A stretch of DNA of 64,000 bases from Thermacetogenium phaeum DSM 12270 (GCF_000305935.1 NC_018870.1:1319942-1383941), one strand, 5' to 3'. Shown: positions 1 to 8,231, counted from the first letter of the stretch. The notes: generated by a model not told the origin, from the letters alone. Numbers and translations: made by a program.

Positions 1-1
1 A

Positions 2-850
2 AGCCGGAGCCAGATACAGCGTCTGATTGAGCGGGGGTTTGTCCTAGTAAATTCCAGCAGGACCCGCTCCAGCTACAAGGTGCGGTGCGGTGATGTGGTA
101 ACAATGCGGGTACCACCGCCAGAAGAGATCACCTTAAAGCCGGAAGAGATACCTCTCGATATTATTTATGAGGATGAAGATCTGCTGGTAATCAATAAAC
201 CGCAAGGGCTTGTTGTACATCCGGCAGCAGGACATAAAAGCGGCACCCTGGTTAATGCTGTGCTTAACCATTGCCCGAAGCTTTCGGGGATCGGGGGCTA
301 CCTGCGTCCGGGGATCGTTCATAGATTGGATAAGGATACATCAGGCCTGATTCTGGTAAGCAAGAGCGACCTTGCCCATCAGGAGCTAACGCGGCAATTG
401 AAGGAGCGCAGCATCAAGAGGGAATACCTGGCTCTGGTGCATGGAGAGGTCAAAGAGGACAAAGGTGTTATTGACGCCCCGGTGGGGAGGGACCCCCGGA
501 ACCGCAAAAAAATGGCCGTTCTGCCGGAAGGGGCTCCGGGAGCCAAGAGCGCACGCACCAGTTATCGGGTTCGCGAGAGATTCGCAGGGTATACCCTGCT
601 GGGAGTTTCTCTGGAGACCGGGCGTACCCACCAGATCAGGACACATATGTCCTTCTTGGGCCATCCGGTTGCAGGGGATCCGGTTTATGGACCCCGGCGC
701 AATCCTTTGGGGTTGCCTGGGCAGGCCCTGCATGCGGGAAAGATTTCCTTCCAACATCCCCGGACGGGAGAGGCTCTTACCTTTACGGCTCCGCCTCCGC
801 CGGTTTTTTTACAGGCACTGGAGAAGCTGCGTGCCCAAACCGGCCGGTAG
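2..850 (+). CDS. rluD: RluD-family 23S rRNA pseudouridine synthase, 5' end outside window
   Basis: The reading frame is open from base 2, so the gene starts before the window. The first residues (SRSQIQRLIERG, then a segment ending in SYKVRCGD) are the end of an S4 RNA-binding domain. The catalytic domain follows, with the HRLDKDTSGL motif whose Asp is the pseudouridine synthase nucleophile, and ETGRTHQIR further on. RluA/RluD enzymes isomerise uridines in 23S rRNA. In Clostridia this gene usually follows lspA, which would lie outside the window. It converges on the glutamine synthetase that follows. Confidence is high for the family, lower for RluD as opposed to a paralogue. Confidence 0.9.
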   Translation, partial: SRSQIQRLIERGFVLVNSSRTRSSYKVRCGDVVTMRVPPPEEITLKPEEIPLDIIYEDEDLLVINKPQGLVVHPAAGHKSGTLVNAVLNHCPKLSGIGGYLRPGIVHRLDKDTSGLILVSKSDLAHQELTRQLKERSIKREYLALVHGEVKEDKGVIDAPVGRDPRNRKKMAVLPEGAPGAKSARTSYRVRERFAGYTLLGVSLETGRTHQIRTHMSFLGHPVAGDPVYGPRRNPLGLPGQALHAGKISFQHPRTGEALTFTAPPPPVFLQALEKLRAQTGR

Positions 851-876
851 GGCAGCTTTGCCGGGTGCTCTTCACT

Positions 877-2205
877 CTAATAAAGGTTCATGTACTTCTT
901 GATTTCCCAGTCGTGAACTTCTTTGTTGTAAAGATCCCATTCGTGCTCCTTCAAGAGAATGTATTTTCGATAGATGTGCTCGCCGAGGACGTCGCGCATA
1001 AAGGCGCTCTCTTTAAAGATTTCGATGGCCTCGCCCAGGGTACGCGGGAGCGTCTTGATGTTTAACTTGTTTCTTTCTTCTGGTGAAATTAGGTAAAGGT
1101 TCTCTTCTATCAGCGGTGGTGCTGCAATGTTGCCGGAAACTCCCTCCAGGCCGGACTTGATAACGGCTGCTAGAGCCAGATAGGGGTTGCAAATGGGATC
1201 TGGACTGCGCAGTTCAACCCTGGTGTCGCTGCCTCTAGCGACGGGAACCCTTACCAGAGAACTGCGGTTGCCTTTTGCCCAGGCTACATAGAGCGGTGCT
1301 TCGTGCCCCGGTACCAGGCGTTTGTAGGAATTGACTGTGGGATTTGTTACGGCCGTGAACTCGAGCGCCCGCTCCAGGATACCGCCGATAAAAGACAAGC
1401 ATAACGGGGTTAATTCCATGGGCGCCTGGGGATCGTAAAAGAGGTTTTCATCCCTGTGGAAGATAGAAAAATTCAGGTGCATCCCAGAACCGCTTTGGTC
1501 GGAGAAGGGTTTCGGCATAAAAGTTGCTTTTAAACCGTGTCTGAATGCTATCACTTTGACGACGGTCCTGAATGTGGTAATGAGGTCGGCAGCAGCTAAG
1601 GCGGGGAGGTATTTCAGGTCTACTTCATGCTGGCCCGGGGCTTCTTCATGATGCGACGCCTCCACAGAGTAGCCCATTTCCTTTAAGGTTATAACAACCT
1701 CACGGCGGGCATCTTCACCCAGGTCTGCAGGGGCGAGATCAAAATAACCGGCGCTGTCATGTGTCTGCAGTGTATGGCTGTTATTTTCATCGTTATGAAA
1801 AAGGAAAAACTCTATTTCAGGACCAACTTGCACGGTATAACCCTTTTTTTCGGCCTCTGCTAGGACATTTTTGAGAACCTGGCGTGGGCACCCCGGAAAA
1901 GGTGAACCGTCGGGGAGAACAATATCGCAGATTAATCTGGCTACCCCGCCCGCCCGAGGGCGCCACGGGAATACCGTAAATGTGGCGGGATCGGGACGGA
2001 GATACATATCGGATTCTTCAATCCTGGCAAAACCCTCCACGGAGGAACCGTCAAACATTACTCTACCTTCAATTGCCCGTTCCAGTTGGTCAACAGTAAC
2101 GGAAACATTTTTGAGAACTCCAAGGATGTCAACAAACTGCAAGCGCACAAACTGAATATCGAGCTCCTGTGCGAGGCGCAAGACATCGTCGGCGGTAAGG
2201 CTCAA
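877..2205 (-). CDS. glnA: Glutamine synthetase, type I (first copy)
   Basis: Makes glutamine from glutamate, ammonia and ATP. The 442-residue length fits the GSI-alpha class of Firmicutes. Family motifs are present in order: DGSSVEGF, the ATP-binding GSGMHLN segment, NPTVNSYKRLVPG, and ELRSPDPICNPYLA. The start is TTG with AGGAGGG 7 nt upstream (positions 2213-2219). It lies 300 bp behind a second glutamine synthetase on the same strand, separated by a terminator-like hairpin, so it probably has its own promoter. I found no convincing ANTAR hairpin pair in its leader (2206-2430). Two adjacent GS genes suggest different regulation or a divergent substrate for one of them; the sequence does not say which. 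Confidence 0.93.
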   Translation of the reverse strand: MSLTADDVLRLAQELDIQFVRLQFVDILGVLKNVSVTVDQLERAIEGRVMFDGSSVEGFARIEESDMYLRPDPATFTVFPWRPRAGGVARLICDIVLPDGSPFPGCPRQVLKNVLAEAEKKGYTVQVGPEIEFFLFHNDENNSHTLQTHDSAGYFDLAPADLGEDARREVVITLKEMGYSVEASHHEEAPGQHEVDLKYLPALAAADLITTFRTVVKVIAFRHGLKATFMPKPFSDQSGSGMHLNFSIFHRDENLFYDPQAPMELTPLCLSFIGGILERALEFTAVTNPTVNSYKRLVPGHEAPLYVAWAKGNRSSLVRVPVARGSDTRVELRSPDPICNPYLALAAVIKSGLEGVSGNIAAPPLIEENLYLISPEERNKLNIKTLPRTLGEAIEIFKESAFMRDVLGEHIYRKYILLKEHEWDLYNKEVHDWEIKKYMNLY

Positions 2206-2434
2206 AATAGACCCTCCTAATTTAATAATAAAGTAATGTTTGATGCAGAACCCTCGTAAAATTTAACTTTGAGATACATTTTTGATGCGATAATACCGGC
2301 AAATAAGTTTGCATCTACATTTCCCTTGAAAAAGGTCGATAGTTCTGTAACAGTTTAGCAGCATCCAAGGTGGTGTCATAGGATTCTATCATATCAAGCT
2401 GTGCCTTTACCTTCCGAGAGGCACGGCAGTTTTT

Positions 2435-2464
2435 TAAAAAGGAGGCTGTCGTAGAAGACAGCCT
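2435..2464 (-). terminator. Intrinsic terminator after second glutamine synthetase
   Basis: The 8-bp stem AGGCTGTC/GACAGCCT (2443-2450 with 2457-2464) encloses a 6-nt loop. On the minus strand it is followed by CCTTTTT. It sits 42 bp beyond the stop codon of the upstream glnA. Confidence 0.7.
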
Positions 2465-2505
2465 AAAGCAATTGGAGGATGAGATTAACGTGTTCATAAA
2501 TCACT

Positions 2506-3846
2506 TCAAAACTTTTTAAGGTATTGGGCATTCTCCCAGGGGTGTACCTGGATTCTGTAGGTGTTCCATTCTAACTTCTTGGCTGCCAGAAACTTTTCAT
2601 ATATATGAGTACCCAGAGCTTCTTGCACTACGGTGTCTTTTTGGAGTTCTATTATCGCCTCACCTAAATTTTGCGGGAGAGTGTTAACCCCCAGTCTGTT
2701 CAGTTCTTCTTCGGTCATTTGGAAAATATTTTGATTAACAGGGGGAGGGGGAGCAATCTTATTTTTAATGCCGTCCAGTCCTGCTTTTATGATGACGGCA
2801 AAAGCAAGATAGGGGTTACAAGAGGGATCCGGGCTCCTCAGCTCAAAACTTGTGCCTTCACCCCGCCGGGCCGGAACCCTTACCAACGGGCTTCTGTTTC
2901 TGGGCGACCAGGCAATATAAACTGGCGCCTCGTATCCTGAAACCAGCCGCTTGAAGGAGTTGACAAGCGGGTTTGTAATGGCAGTATAGCCCCGGGCATG
3001 CTTTAACAAACCCCCCAGGTAATACATAGCAGTTTCACTTAATTGGAGAGGCTTTTCCGGATCGAAAAAGGCGTTCTTACCATTTTTGAATAGGGACTGG
3101 TTAACGTGCATTCCGGAGCCTGCAATGCCGAACACAGGCTTTGGCATAAAGGTGGCATGCAAACCGTGCAGCTGGGCGATGGCGCGTACTACATATTTGA
3201 AGGTGACAACATTGTCTGCTGTTGTCAGAGCATCGTCATACTTAAAATCGATCTCGTGCTGCCCAGGAGCAACTTCATGATGGGATGCCTCCACTTCAAA
3301 CCCCATTTTTTCTAATGTTGAGACGATATCACGGCGTGTGTCTTCGCCGCGATCAAGAGGATTTAAATCAAAGTAGCCCGCCTCATCGTGGGTGGATGTT
3401 GTCGGATAGCCGTTGCTATCAGTGTGAAATAAAAAGAATTCAGCTTCCGGGCCAACGCAGATGGTGTATCCCATTTCTCGGGCTTCTTTCAGCACTCTCT
3501 TCAGAGCGTAACGAGGGCATCCAGCGAAGGGAGTGCCGTCGGTATTGAAGATGTCGCAGATTAGGCGGGCTTCAACTCCATCACGAGAGTGCCAGGGAAA
3601 GATCGTGAAGGTTGCCGGATCGGGAACCAGGTACATATCCGATTCTTCAATCCTGACGAACCCCTCGATTGATGAGCCGTCGAACATAACACCGCAGTTG
3701 AGGGCTTTCTCCAGTTGTTTTACAGTAATGGAAACGTTTTTGAGCACCCCGAAAATGTCTGTGAATTGAAGCCTAATAAATTTAACTCCGTTTTCTTCTG
3801 CCAGTTTCAGGACATCTTCCTTGGAATGTGCTAGACGCGACACCAA
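2506..3846 (-). CDS. glnA: Glutamine synthetase, type I (second copy, nitR-linked)
   Basis: 446 residues, with the same GSI signature blocks as its neighbour: [28 protein letters not shown] and [14 protein letters not shown]. The C-terminus has the VHPWE segment typical of Bacillus/Clostridium GSI-alpha. The TTG at 3846 lies only about 5 nt from AGGAGG, so the GTG one codon downstream (3843) may be the real start. The gene follows the ANTAR regulator gene by 31 bp on the same strand and is presumably cotranscribed with it, under control of the attenuator in the nitR leader. A glnA-nitR pairing with an ANTAR regulator is known from solventogenic clostridia. Confidence 0.93.
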   Translation of the reverse strand: MVSRLAHSKEDVLKLAEENGVKFIRLQFTDIFGVLKNVSITVKQLEKALNCGVMFDGSSIEGFVRIEESDMYLVPDPATFTIFPWHSRDGVEARLICDIFNTDGTPFAGCPRYALKRVLKEAREMGYTICVGPEAEFFLFHTDSNGYPTTSTHDEAGYFDLNPLDRGEDTRRDIVSTLEKMGFEVEASHHEVAPGQHEIDFKYDDALTTADNVVTFKYVVRAIAQLHGLHATFMPKPVFGIAGSGMHVNQSLFKNGKNAFFDPEKPLQLSETAMYYLGGLLKHARGYTAITNPLVNSFKRLVSGYEAPVYIAWSPRNRSPLVRVPARRGEGTSFELRSPDPSCNPYLAFAVIIKAGLDGIKNKIAPPPPVNQNIFQMTEEELNRLGVNTLPQNLGEAIIELQKDTVVQEALGTHIYEKFLAAKKLEWNTYRIQVHPWENAQYLKKF

Positions 3847-3877
3847 GTTTACCTCCTCCTCATATCCAGCATCTTGG

Positions 3878-4492
3878 TCATTTAATGTTGTCCTTCCGTG
3901 GGATTTCTTTTAAGTCATTATTGATGATGACTGCTTCAGCTACCTTTCGTAGAGGGATACACCTGTCCATGCTCTGTTTCTGTAAGATTCTGTATGCCTC
4001 GGCTTCGGAAATGTTCATTTGTTTCATTAAGATGCCTTTGGCCTTTTCGGTCAGCTTTCTGGTTTCGATTTTTTCATGGAGACTTTTTACCTGGGACTCG
4101 AGTTCCCGAATGTGCCTGTAGTAACTGATGGATGTGGCAATGGCAGGAAACAATTTATCATCACTTAATGGCTCGATAACATAGCTGAACGGGTAGGATT
4201 CCTGGATCGGGTCAACAAATGTCGGGCGGGATGAGCCGTTGACGATGATAAGTATGGGGGCAATTCGATCCTCAAAAAGAACCCGTCCCAACTCGAGAGC
4301 GTTAATTCCTTGCAAGTTTGTTTCTGCGATTATCAGATCCGGTTGGTAGTTGCGGGCATAACGCAGCGCTTGGAGCCCTTCTTCCGCTTCTGCGATTAAG
4401 TGGTAACCGCCCCTATTGAGCAGCTGTTTCAATGTACAACGCAGTGTTTGGTGGGCTTTTCCTACAACAATCAGAATCCTTGGCCGATCCAT
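3878..4492 (-). CDS. nitR: ANTAR-domain antitermination regulator with degenerate receiver (NitR-like)
   Basis: About 204 residues. Residues 1-120 have a CheY-like receiver fold and the C-terminal 60 have an ANTAR RNA-binding domain ([24 protein letters not shown]). ANTAR proteins bind paired hexaloop hairpins in nascent RNA and prevent termination. The receiver has lost its phosphorylation chemistry. The acidic pair is VGK where DDE is usual ([10 protein letters not shown]), the phospho-acceptor Asp is Glu ([10 protein letters not shown]), and the conserved Lys is Glu (YVIEPLS). ATG at 4492 has GGAG 10 nt upstream; the GTG at 4501 is too close to that site. The adjacent glnA and its own leader indicate nitrogen control and autoregulation. 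Confidence 0.88.
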   Translation of the reverse strand: MDRPRILIVVGKAHQTLRCTLKQLLNRGGYHLIAEAEEGLQALRYARNYQPDLIIAETNLQGINALELGRVLFEDRIAPILIIVNGSSRPTFVDPIQESYPFSYVIEPLSDDKLFPAIATSISYYRHIRELESQVKSLHEKIETRKLTEKAKGILMKQMNISEAEAYRILQKQSMDRCIPLRKVAEAVIINNDLKEIPRKDNIK

Positions 4493-4516
4493 CTGGTTCA
4501 CACTCCGCAGTCGCGC

Positions 4517-4564
4517 AAAAAGAAAAATGTCCTTTAAAGGGTAGTATAACCCTCCTCAAGGACA
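4517..4564 (-). terminator. Attenuator terminator in the nitR leader
   Basis: On the minus strand the arm TGTCCTT (4564-4558) pairs with AAGGACA (4534-4528), with an inner GGGT/ACCC stem. TTTTTCTTTTT follows (4527-4517). It ends 24 nt before the nitR ATG, so it can stop transcription before the regulator and glnA. Its 5' arm overlaps the second ANTAR hairpin, which makes the two structures mutually exclusive. Confidence 0.82.
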
Positions 4565-4600
4565 CCTTTGCCCGTTCATAACCGTTTCCCGCCTTTGGGA
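4560..4600 (-). promoter_or_regulatory. Two-hairpin ANTAR target (antiterminator) in the nitR leader
   Basis: Hairpin 1 is TCCC-AAAGGC-GGGA (4600-4587). Hairpin 2 is GGGC-AAAGGT-GTCC (4573-4560), after a 13-nt linker. Both have hexanucleotide loops with A at position 1 and G at position 4, the hallmark of ANTAR substrates as described for the Enterococcus eut leaders. The 3' arm of hairpin 2 is also the start of the terminator stem. The stems are short (4 bp, one G-U pair in hairpin 2), so the call rests on loop identity, pairing, spacing and overlap together. Confidence 0.75.
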
Positions 4601-4629
4601 TCCCGCGAGGGATTTTTATTTCCACTTGT

Positions 4630-4658
4630 ATTATGCACTTGGTGTTTTTAGATGTCAA
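4630..4658 (-). promoter_or_regulatory. Promoter of the nitR-glnA operon
   Basis: On the minus strand, TTGACA (4658-4653), a 17-bp spacer and CATAAT (4635-4630) match the sigma-A consensus at 11 of 12 positions. It lies about 140 bp upstream of nitR, leaving room for the ANTAR attenuator leader. Confidence 0.8.
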
Positions 4659-4760
4659 CAATTTTTTAACAGACTGGGAGAGTAGGGAAAGGGGGCGTGG
4701 TTTATAGTTTATGGGGAATCTCTACCATTTGTGCTACCGAACGGCCAGGTTTTTCAGCAA

Positions 4761-4774
4761 GTATACATGTATAC
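4761..4774. promoter_or_regulatory. 14-bp perfect palindrome upstream of the gltB-like promoter
   Basis: GTATACATGTATAC is a perfect palindrome ending 14 bp upstream of the -35 box of the following gene, and lies between two divergent nitrogen promoters. The position suits an activator or shared operator. The protein that would bind is unknown. Confidence 0.45.
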
Positions 4775-4788
4775 ATAAAAAATCTTGC

Positions 4789-4816
4789 TTGACAACGAAC
4801 AACGGAGAGTTATGAT
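4789..4816 (+). promoter_or_regulatory. Promoter of the glutamate-synthase-like gene
   Basis: TTGACA (4789-4794), a 16-bp spacer and TATGAT (4811-4816) form a strong sigma-A type promoter. It leaves a leader of about 80 nt before the ATG at 4905. Confidence 0.8.
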
Positions 4817-4860
4817 CTAACGCGAAAAAAGCCCATGCGATGGCGTGTGGAAAAGAAATT

Positions 4861-4880
4861 CCTGTGCAATGGGGTGCAGG
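4861..4880 (+). promoter_or_regulatory. ANTAR-type hairpin in the gltB-like leader
   Basis: The stem CCTGTGC/GTGCAGG (7 pairs including two G-U) encloses the hexaloop AATGGG, which has the A1/G4 identity of ANTAR targets. It ends 13 nt before the Shine-Dalgarno AGGAGG. No terminator lies between hairpin and start codon. A weaker upstream hairpin with loop ATGGCG (about 4833-4853) could be the first member of the pair, but its stem is mostly wobble pairs. The 5' foot TTCCT could alternatively pair with AGGAG of the ribosome site, so translation control is possible. Confidence 0.5.
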
Positions 4881-4904
4881 GGGACAATACAAGGAGGTAA
4901 TAAA

Positions 4905-6479
4905 ATGTCACTCAGTAAACCAAATGCTAGCGTGGCCACTTTAACCAAGAACCGCACAAAGAATGTTTGCCCCTTTAGCGGTCTCTGTGCCACCTGTGTG
5001 GATGGATGCGCCGGTCTCTGCGAGGTCGGCAAATCTGCCTATCGAGGGAAAGAAGTCCTTTATCCCCAGCCTTTCGGGAAGAACACCTCTGCTTCGGAAA
5101 AAGATTACCCGATCGACCTTTCGCACTTTAATATTATGGGGCGTGCTTCCGGTGCCTGGGGAGTCAAGGCAGATAGCGATGAAGCTATCTTCCCCGCGGT
5201 GGATGTCTCTACTGAAATTGGCGGCACTGCCAAGATTAAGATGAAAGTTCCCATCATTATAGCAGGCATGGGATCCACTGAAATTGCCCGGATTCACTGG
5301 GAAGGGCTAGCCGCAGGGGCAGCCATTACCGGTTCTGTGATTGTTATCGGGGAAAATGTTTGTGGGATGGACCCTAAGGTAGAGATCAGGAACGGACGAG
5401 TTGTCCGTTCACCGGAACTGGAAAGGCGTGTCAAGGTTTTTCGTGATTGGTATGACGGCTATGGAACGGTAGCGGTGCAGGCTAATGTAGAGGATACCCG
5501 TCTGGGTGTTCTGGAATATGCCATTGAGAAGCTTGGCGTTGATGCTGTTGAAATAAAGTGGGGGCAGGGTGCAAAAGACATCGGGGGTGAGGTTAAGCTG
5601 AACTCCCTGGAAAGCGCCCTGCAGTTGAAGGAACGCGGATATGTCGTACTTCCCGATCCTACGGATCCTGCCGTACAGGAAGCTTTTCGGAAGGGAGTTT
5701 TTCGCGAATTTGAACGCCACTCCCGCATCGGAATGGTGGATGAAGAGGCATTCCTGGAAAGGGTTGATCGGCTCCGCAAGCTGGGTGCAAGGTATGTTTT
5801 CCTCAAGACGGGAGCATATCGGCCGGTTGACCTTGCCCGGGCCGTCAGACTTTCCTCCCTGGCTCGCCTGGATCTCCTTACGGTGGACGGAGCAGGCGGC
5901 GGCACAGGGATGAGTCCCTGGCGGATGATGAACGAATGGGGAATCCCGACCGTCTACATTATATCTCTCTTGCGTCAGTATCTGGACTGTCTGTCAGAGC
6001 GCGGAGATTTTATCCCCAGTGTTGCCGTTGCAGGTGGTTTTTCTCTAGAAGACCATCTCTTTAAAGGGTTTGCTTTAGGAGCACCTTATGTGAAGGCAAT
6101 CGGCATGGCCCGTGCTCCTCTGACCGCGGTGATGGTTGGGAACAAGATCGGCCGGGATGCCGCTGCCGGCAAGCTCTCCAGCGAACACAGCAAATACGGG
6201 GATACTATTGAACAGATCTTTATCACCAGCAGCGAATTGAAGGCCCGCTTCCAGAATGATTTTGACAAGCTGCCGACCGGTGCTATTGGGCTTTATACCT
6301 ATTTTGATCGGCTCATGCAGGGATTGCGGCAGTTAATGTGTGGGGCTCGAAAGTTTGCGCTTAATTACATCGACAGAAATGATATCGCAGCTCTCACACG
6401 GGAAGCAAGTGAGGTCAGCGGGATTCCATACATCATGGATCTCAACAAAGAACAGGTTGAACAAATCCTCGAGTTTTAA
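4905..6479 (+). CDS. FMN-binding glutamate synthase family protein (GltB-like)
   Basis: 524 residues. The body is the FMN-binding TIM-barrel of glutamate synthase (IIAGMGSTEIARIHWEG, VDGAGGGTGMSP, VAVAGGFSLEDHLFKGFALG), without the N-terminal amidotransferase and C-terminal GXGXG parts of full GltB. The N-terminus has a Cys cluster (VCPFSGLC, TCVDGCAGLC) that may hold an Fe-S centre. The start is ATG at 4905 with AAGGAGG upstream; the longer frame back to 4845 has no site. Stand-alone proteins of this kind are common in anaerobes, and their exact reaction is often unproven. Its position divergent from nitR-glnA, and the hairpin in its leader, support a role in ammonia assimilation. Confidence 0.85.
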   Translation: MSLSKPNASVATLTKNRTKNVCPFSGLCATCVDGCAGLCEVGKSAYRGKEVLYPQPFGKNTSASEKDYPIDLSHFNIMGRASGAWGVKADSDEAIFPAVDVSTEIGGTAKIKMKVPIIIAGMGSTEIARIHWEGLAAGAAITGSVIVIGENVCGMDPKVEIRNGRVVRSPELERRVKVFRDWYDGYGTVAVQANVEDTRLGVLEYAIEKLGVDAVEIKWGQGAKDIGGEVKLNSLESALQLKERGYVVLPDPTDPAVQEAFRKGVFREFERHSRIGMVDEEAFLERVDRLRKLGARYVFLKTGAYRPVDLARAVRLSSLARLDLLTVDGAGGGTGMSPWRMMNEWGIPTVYIISLLRQYLDCLSERGDFIPSVAVAGGFSLEDHLFKGFALGAPYVKAIGMARAPLTAVMVGNKIGRDAAAGKLSSEHSKYGDTIEQIFITSSELKARFQNDFDKLPTGAIGLYTYFDRLMQGLRQLMCGARKFALNYIDRNDIAALTREASEVSGIPYIMDLNKEQVEQILEF

Positions 6480-6515
6480 GTTGGGCTGAAGTGATAACTG
6501 TTCTTTCCAGGTGGT

Positions 6516-6548
6516 GCCGGGGTTTGCTGGATAAACCCCGGCTTTCTT
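6516..6548 (+). terminator. Intrinsic terminator after the gltB-like gene
   Basis: A 10-bp stem GCCGGGGTTT/AAACCCCGGC (6516-6525 with 6533-6542) is followed by TTTCTT, 36 bp beyond the stop. Confidence 0.85.
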
Positions 6549-6616
6549 CGTTACGCGCCCCTATCCCTGTACTGCAAGTTGCAGATAGGGGCTTATCTTA
6601 TCCGGATTCGGGAAGA

Positions 6617-6949
6617 TCACAGTTTTTGGCGAAGGGTTGATACCGGTTTCCCGTGTAGTTTACACCGGAAATACCCGCAGGCCAGGGCGTTGGGATTGCA
6701 TCTGCTCACTATTTCTCCCAGCCCTTCTCTTCCTACCGCTTTCAACACTTCTCGGACGTGGATCTTCTCTGGGGGATTTCCGTACCATAAATCTTTGAAT
6801 TTTTCGATGCAACCGGAACGCACCTCTTCCTTTCCCTCGATCAGCACATAGTACCGGCACTCCCGACACTTACCTGTTGCCTTTTCCCGAAACTCCGGAA
6901 GGAGTACCCGGTGACCTTCCCAGAGTTTGTTATTACGGTAAATACCCAC
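6617..6949 (-). CDS. Small Cys-rich protein of unknown function next to dinB
   Basis: About 110 residues. I do not recognise the family. Two Cys clusters are visible (GKCREC about residue 27 with a further Cys about 17 residues later, and CNPNALACGYFRC near the C-terminus), which suggests a zinc or Fe-S site. The ORF can begin at TTG 6958, but that codon is 1 nt from GGAGG; GTG at 6949 has a 10-nt spacing and is preferred. It follows dinB by about 70 bp on the same strand and may share the LexA-controlled transcript. Basic residues and Cys pairs would fit a nucleic-acid role, but that is speculation. Confidence 0.6.
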   Translation of the reverse strand: MGIYRNNKLWEGHRVLLPEFREKATGKCRECRYYVLIEGKEEVRSGCIEKFKDLWYGNPPEKIHVREVLKAVGREGLGEIVSRCNPNALACGYFRCKLHGKPVSTLRQKL

Positions 6950-7022
6950 AGCAATCAAACCTCCAGGCGAGATTGTTTAATGTCGAGAAAATTCCAGACG
7001 AACGGTTTTTTGACGAGAAAAT

Positions 7023-8213
7023 TTAAAGATAACGCATGTGCTCCAAGCACCCTTCTTTTAGGGAAACTGCTCGAAAAACGGTCGTTTGTCCATAGCGGTC
7101 GCGAACTCTGTCGCAGGCTTTTTCAATTTCCCAGATCTTCTCCCTGTTGCCGAAAAGCGTTACCTGCCTGAGGCGAAAGGGAAAAAGATTGGCGAGGGTG
7201 ATACCGACCAGGCGCACTGGCCAATCAAAGGACCAGTGCCTCTGTAAAAGCTCAAAGGCAGCTGTAGCTATATCGGCGGCAAGGTTGGTTGGTTCTCTAA
7301 GGGTTTGCATTCGGGAAACCCAACGGAAATTGGGGTCCCTGAGGGTGAGGGCTACTGTTTTTCCCAGGTGTTCTCCGGTTCGCGCTCGGTAGGCAACCAG
7401 ATCGGCCAGCTCCAGGATCACCGTTTTGATTTCCTCCCCTCGGTAATCGCGGGGGAGGGTGATCTGCTGTCCGATGCTTTTCACCCGGTTGAGGCTGTCC
7501 GGATCTACCGGACTGAAGTCGATGCCGTTGGCGCTCAACCACAAGGTTTCCCCGTAAAGGCCAAACTTTTTCCTGAGGATGGTGCTTGGGTATTTGGCGA
7601 GGTCCCCAATGGTATGAATATTTAGTCTGTGGAGGTGACGCTCGTAGTTGGGGCCAACGCCGAAAAGCTCCCGCACCGGTAGCGGCCAGAGGGATAAGGG
7701 GATGTCCTCATGGTTGATAACTGTCAAGCCGTCGGGCTTTTGCATGCCGGCGGCCATTTTGGCCAGCAGTTTATTGGGGCCGACACCGATGCTGCAGGTG
7801 ATGCCGATCTCCCGGCGGATACGCTCCTTTAAGCGCCGGGCAATATCGATAGGGGAACCAAAAAGCTTTTGGGAGCCGGTGACGTCCAGGAAGGCTTCAT
7901 CTATTGAAAATGGCTCTACAAGGGGTGTGAAGTCATTCATAATGCGCAGGATACGGATGGAAAAGTCCACATAAAGGTGGTACTGGGGTTTAATAAAGAT
8001 CCCCTCCGGGCAGCGGTGCCGGGCCTCCCATACGCCCATCCCGGTTTTAATCCCTTTTTTCTTGGCTTCGTAACTGGCCGTAAGGACTATCCCGTGGCGT
8101 TTTTCAGGATCCCCGGCAACAATTACGGGTTTGCCTCGCAGTTCCGGATTAAGTGCCTGGTGGACACTGGCGAAAAAGGAGTTCATATCGGCGAGAAGAA
8201 TGGCACGTTCCAT
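7023..8213 (-). CDS. dinB: DNA polymerase IV, Y-family
   Basis: About 396 residues from the ATG at 8213. The longer frame to 8267 runs into the operator and has no ribosome site. Y-family landmarks are present: LLADMNSFFASV with the first metal Asp, SIDEAFLDVTGS with the catalytic Asp-Glu pair, CSIGVGPNKLLAKMAAG, and helix-hairpin-helix segments around FGVGPNYERHL. The enzyme performs error-prone bypass of damaged template. A sigma-A promoter with a LexA box in its spacer and a second box downstream shows SOS control. The C-terminal little-finger domain is present, so the gene looks intact. Confidence 0.93.
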   Translation of the reverse strand: MERAILLADMNSFFASVHQALNPELRGKPVIVAGDPEKRHGIVLTASYEAKKKGIKTGMGVWEARHRCPEGIFIKPQYHLYVDFSIRILRIMNDFTPLVEPFSIDEAFLDVTGSQKLFGSPIDIARRLKERIRREIGITCSIGVGPNKLLAKMAAGMQKPDGLTVINHEDIPLSLWPLPVRELFGVGPNYERHLHRLNIHTIGDLAKYPSTILRKKFGLYGETLWLSANGIDFSPVDPDSLNRVKSIGQQITLPRDYRGEEIKTVILELADLVAYRARTGEHLGKTVALTLRDPNFRWVSRMQTLREPTNLAADIATAAFELLQRHWSFDWPVRLVGITLANLFPFRLRQVTLFGNREKIWEIEKACDRVRDRYGQTTVFRAVSLKEGCLEHMRYL

Positions 8214-8231
8214 AAAATACCTGGCGCCTCC

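Noticed and set aside
2206-2430. Search for an ANTAR hairpin pair in the leader of the first glnA
   Set aside because: Several small hairpins exist (GTGCC/GGCAC, GCAAA/TTTGC) but none has an A1/G4 hexaloop.
2315-2497. 60-codon frame between the two glnA genes (minus)
   Set aside because: Overlaps the terminator hairpin, has no ribosome site and no recognisable sequence.
3086-3548. Plus-strand frames inside glnA
   Set aside because: Shadows of the real minus-strand gene; no start signals.
5409-5905. Minus-strand frames inside the gltB-like gene
   Set aside because: Shadows, low-complexity Ser/Arg-rich translations typical of antisense frames.
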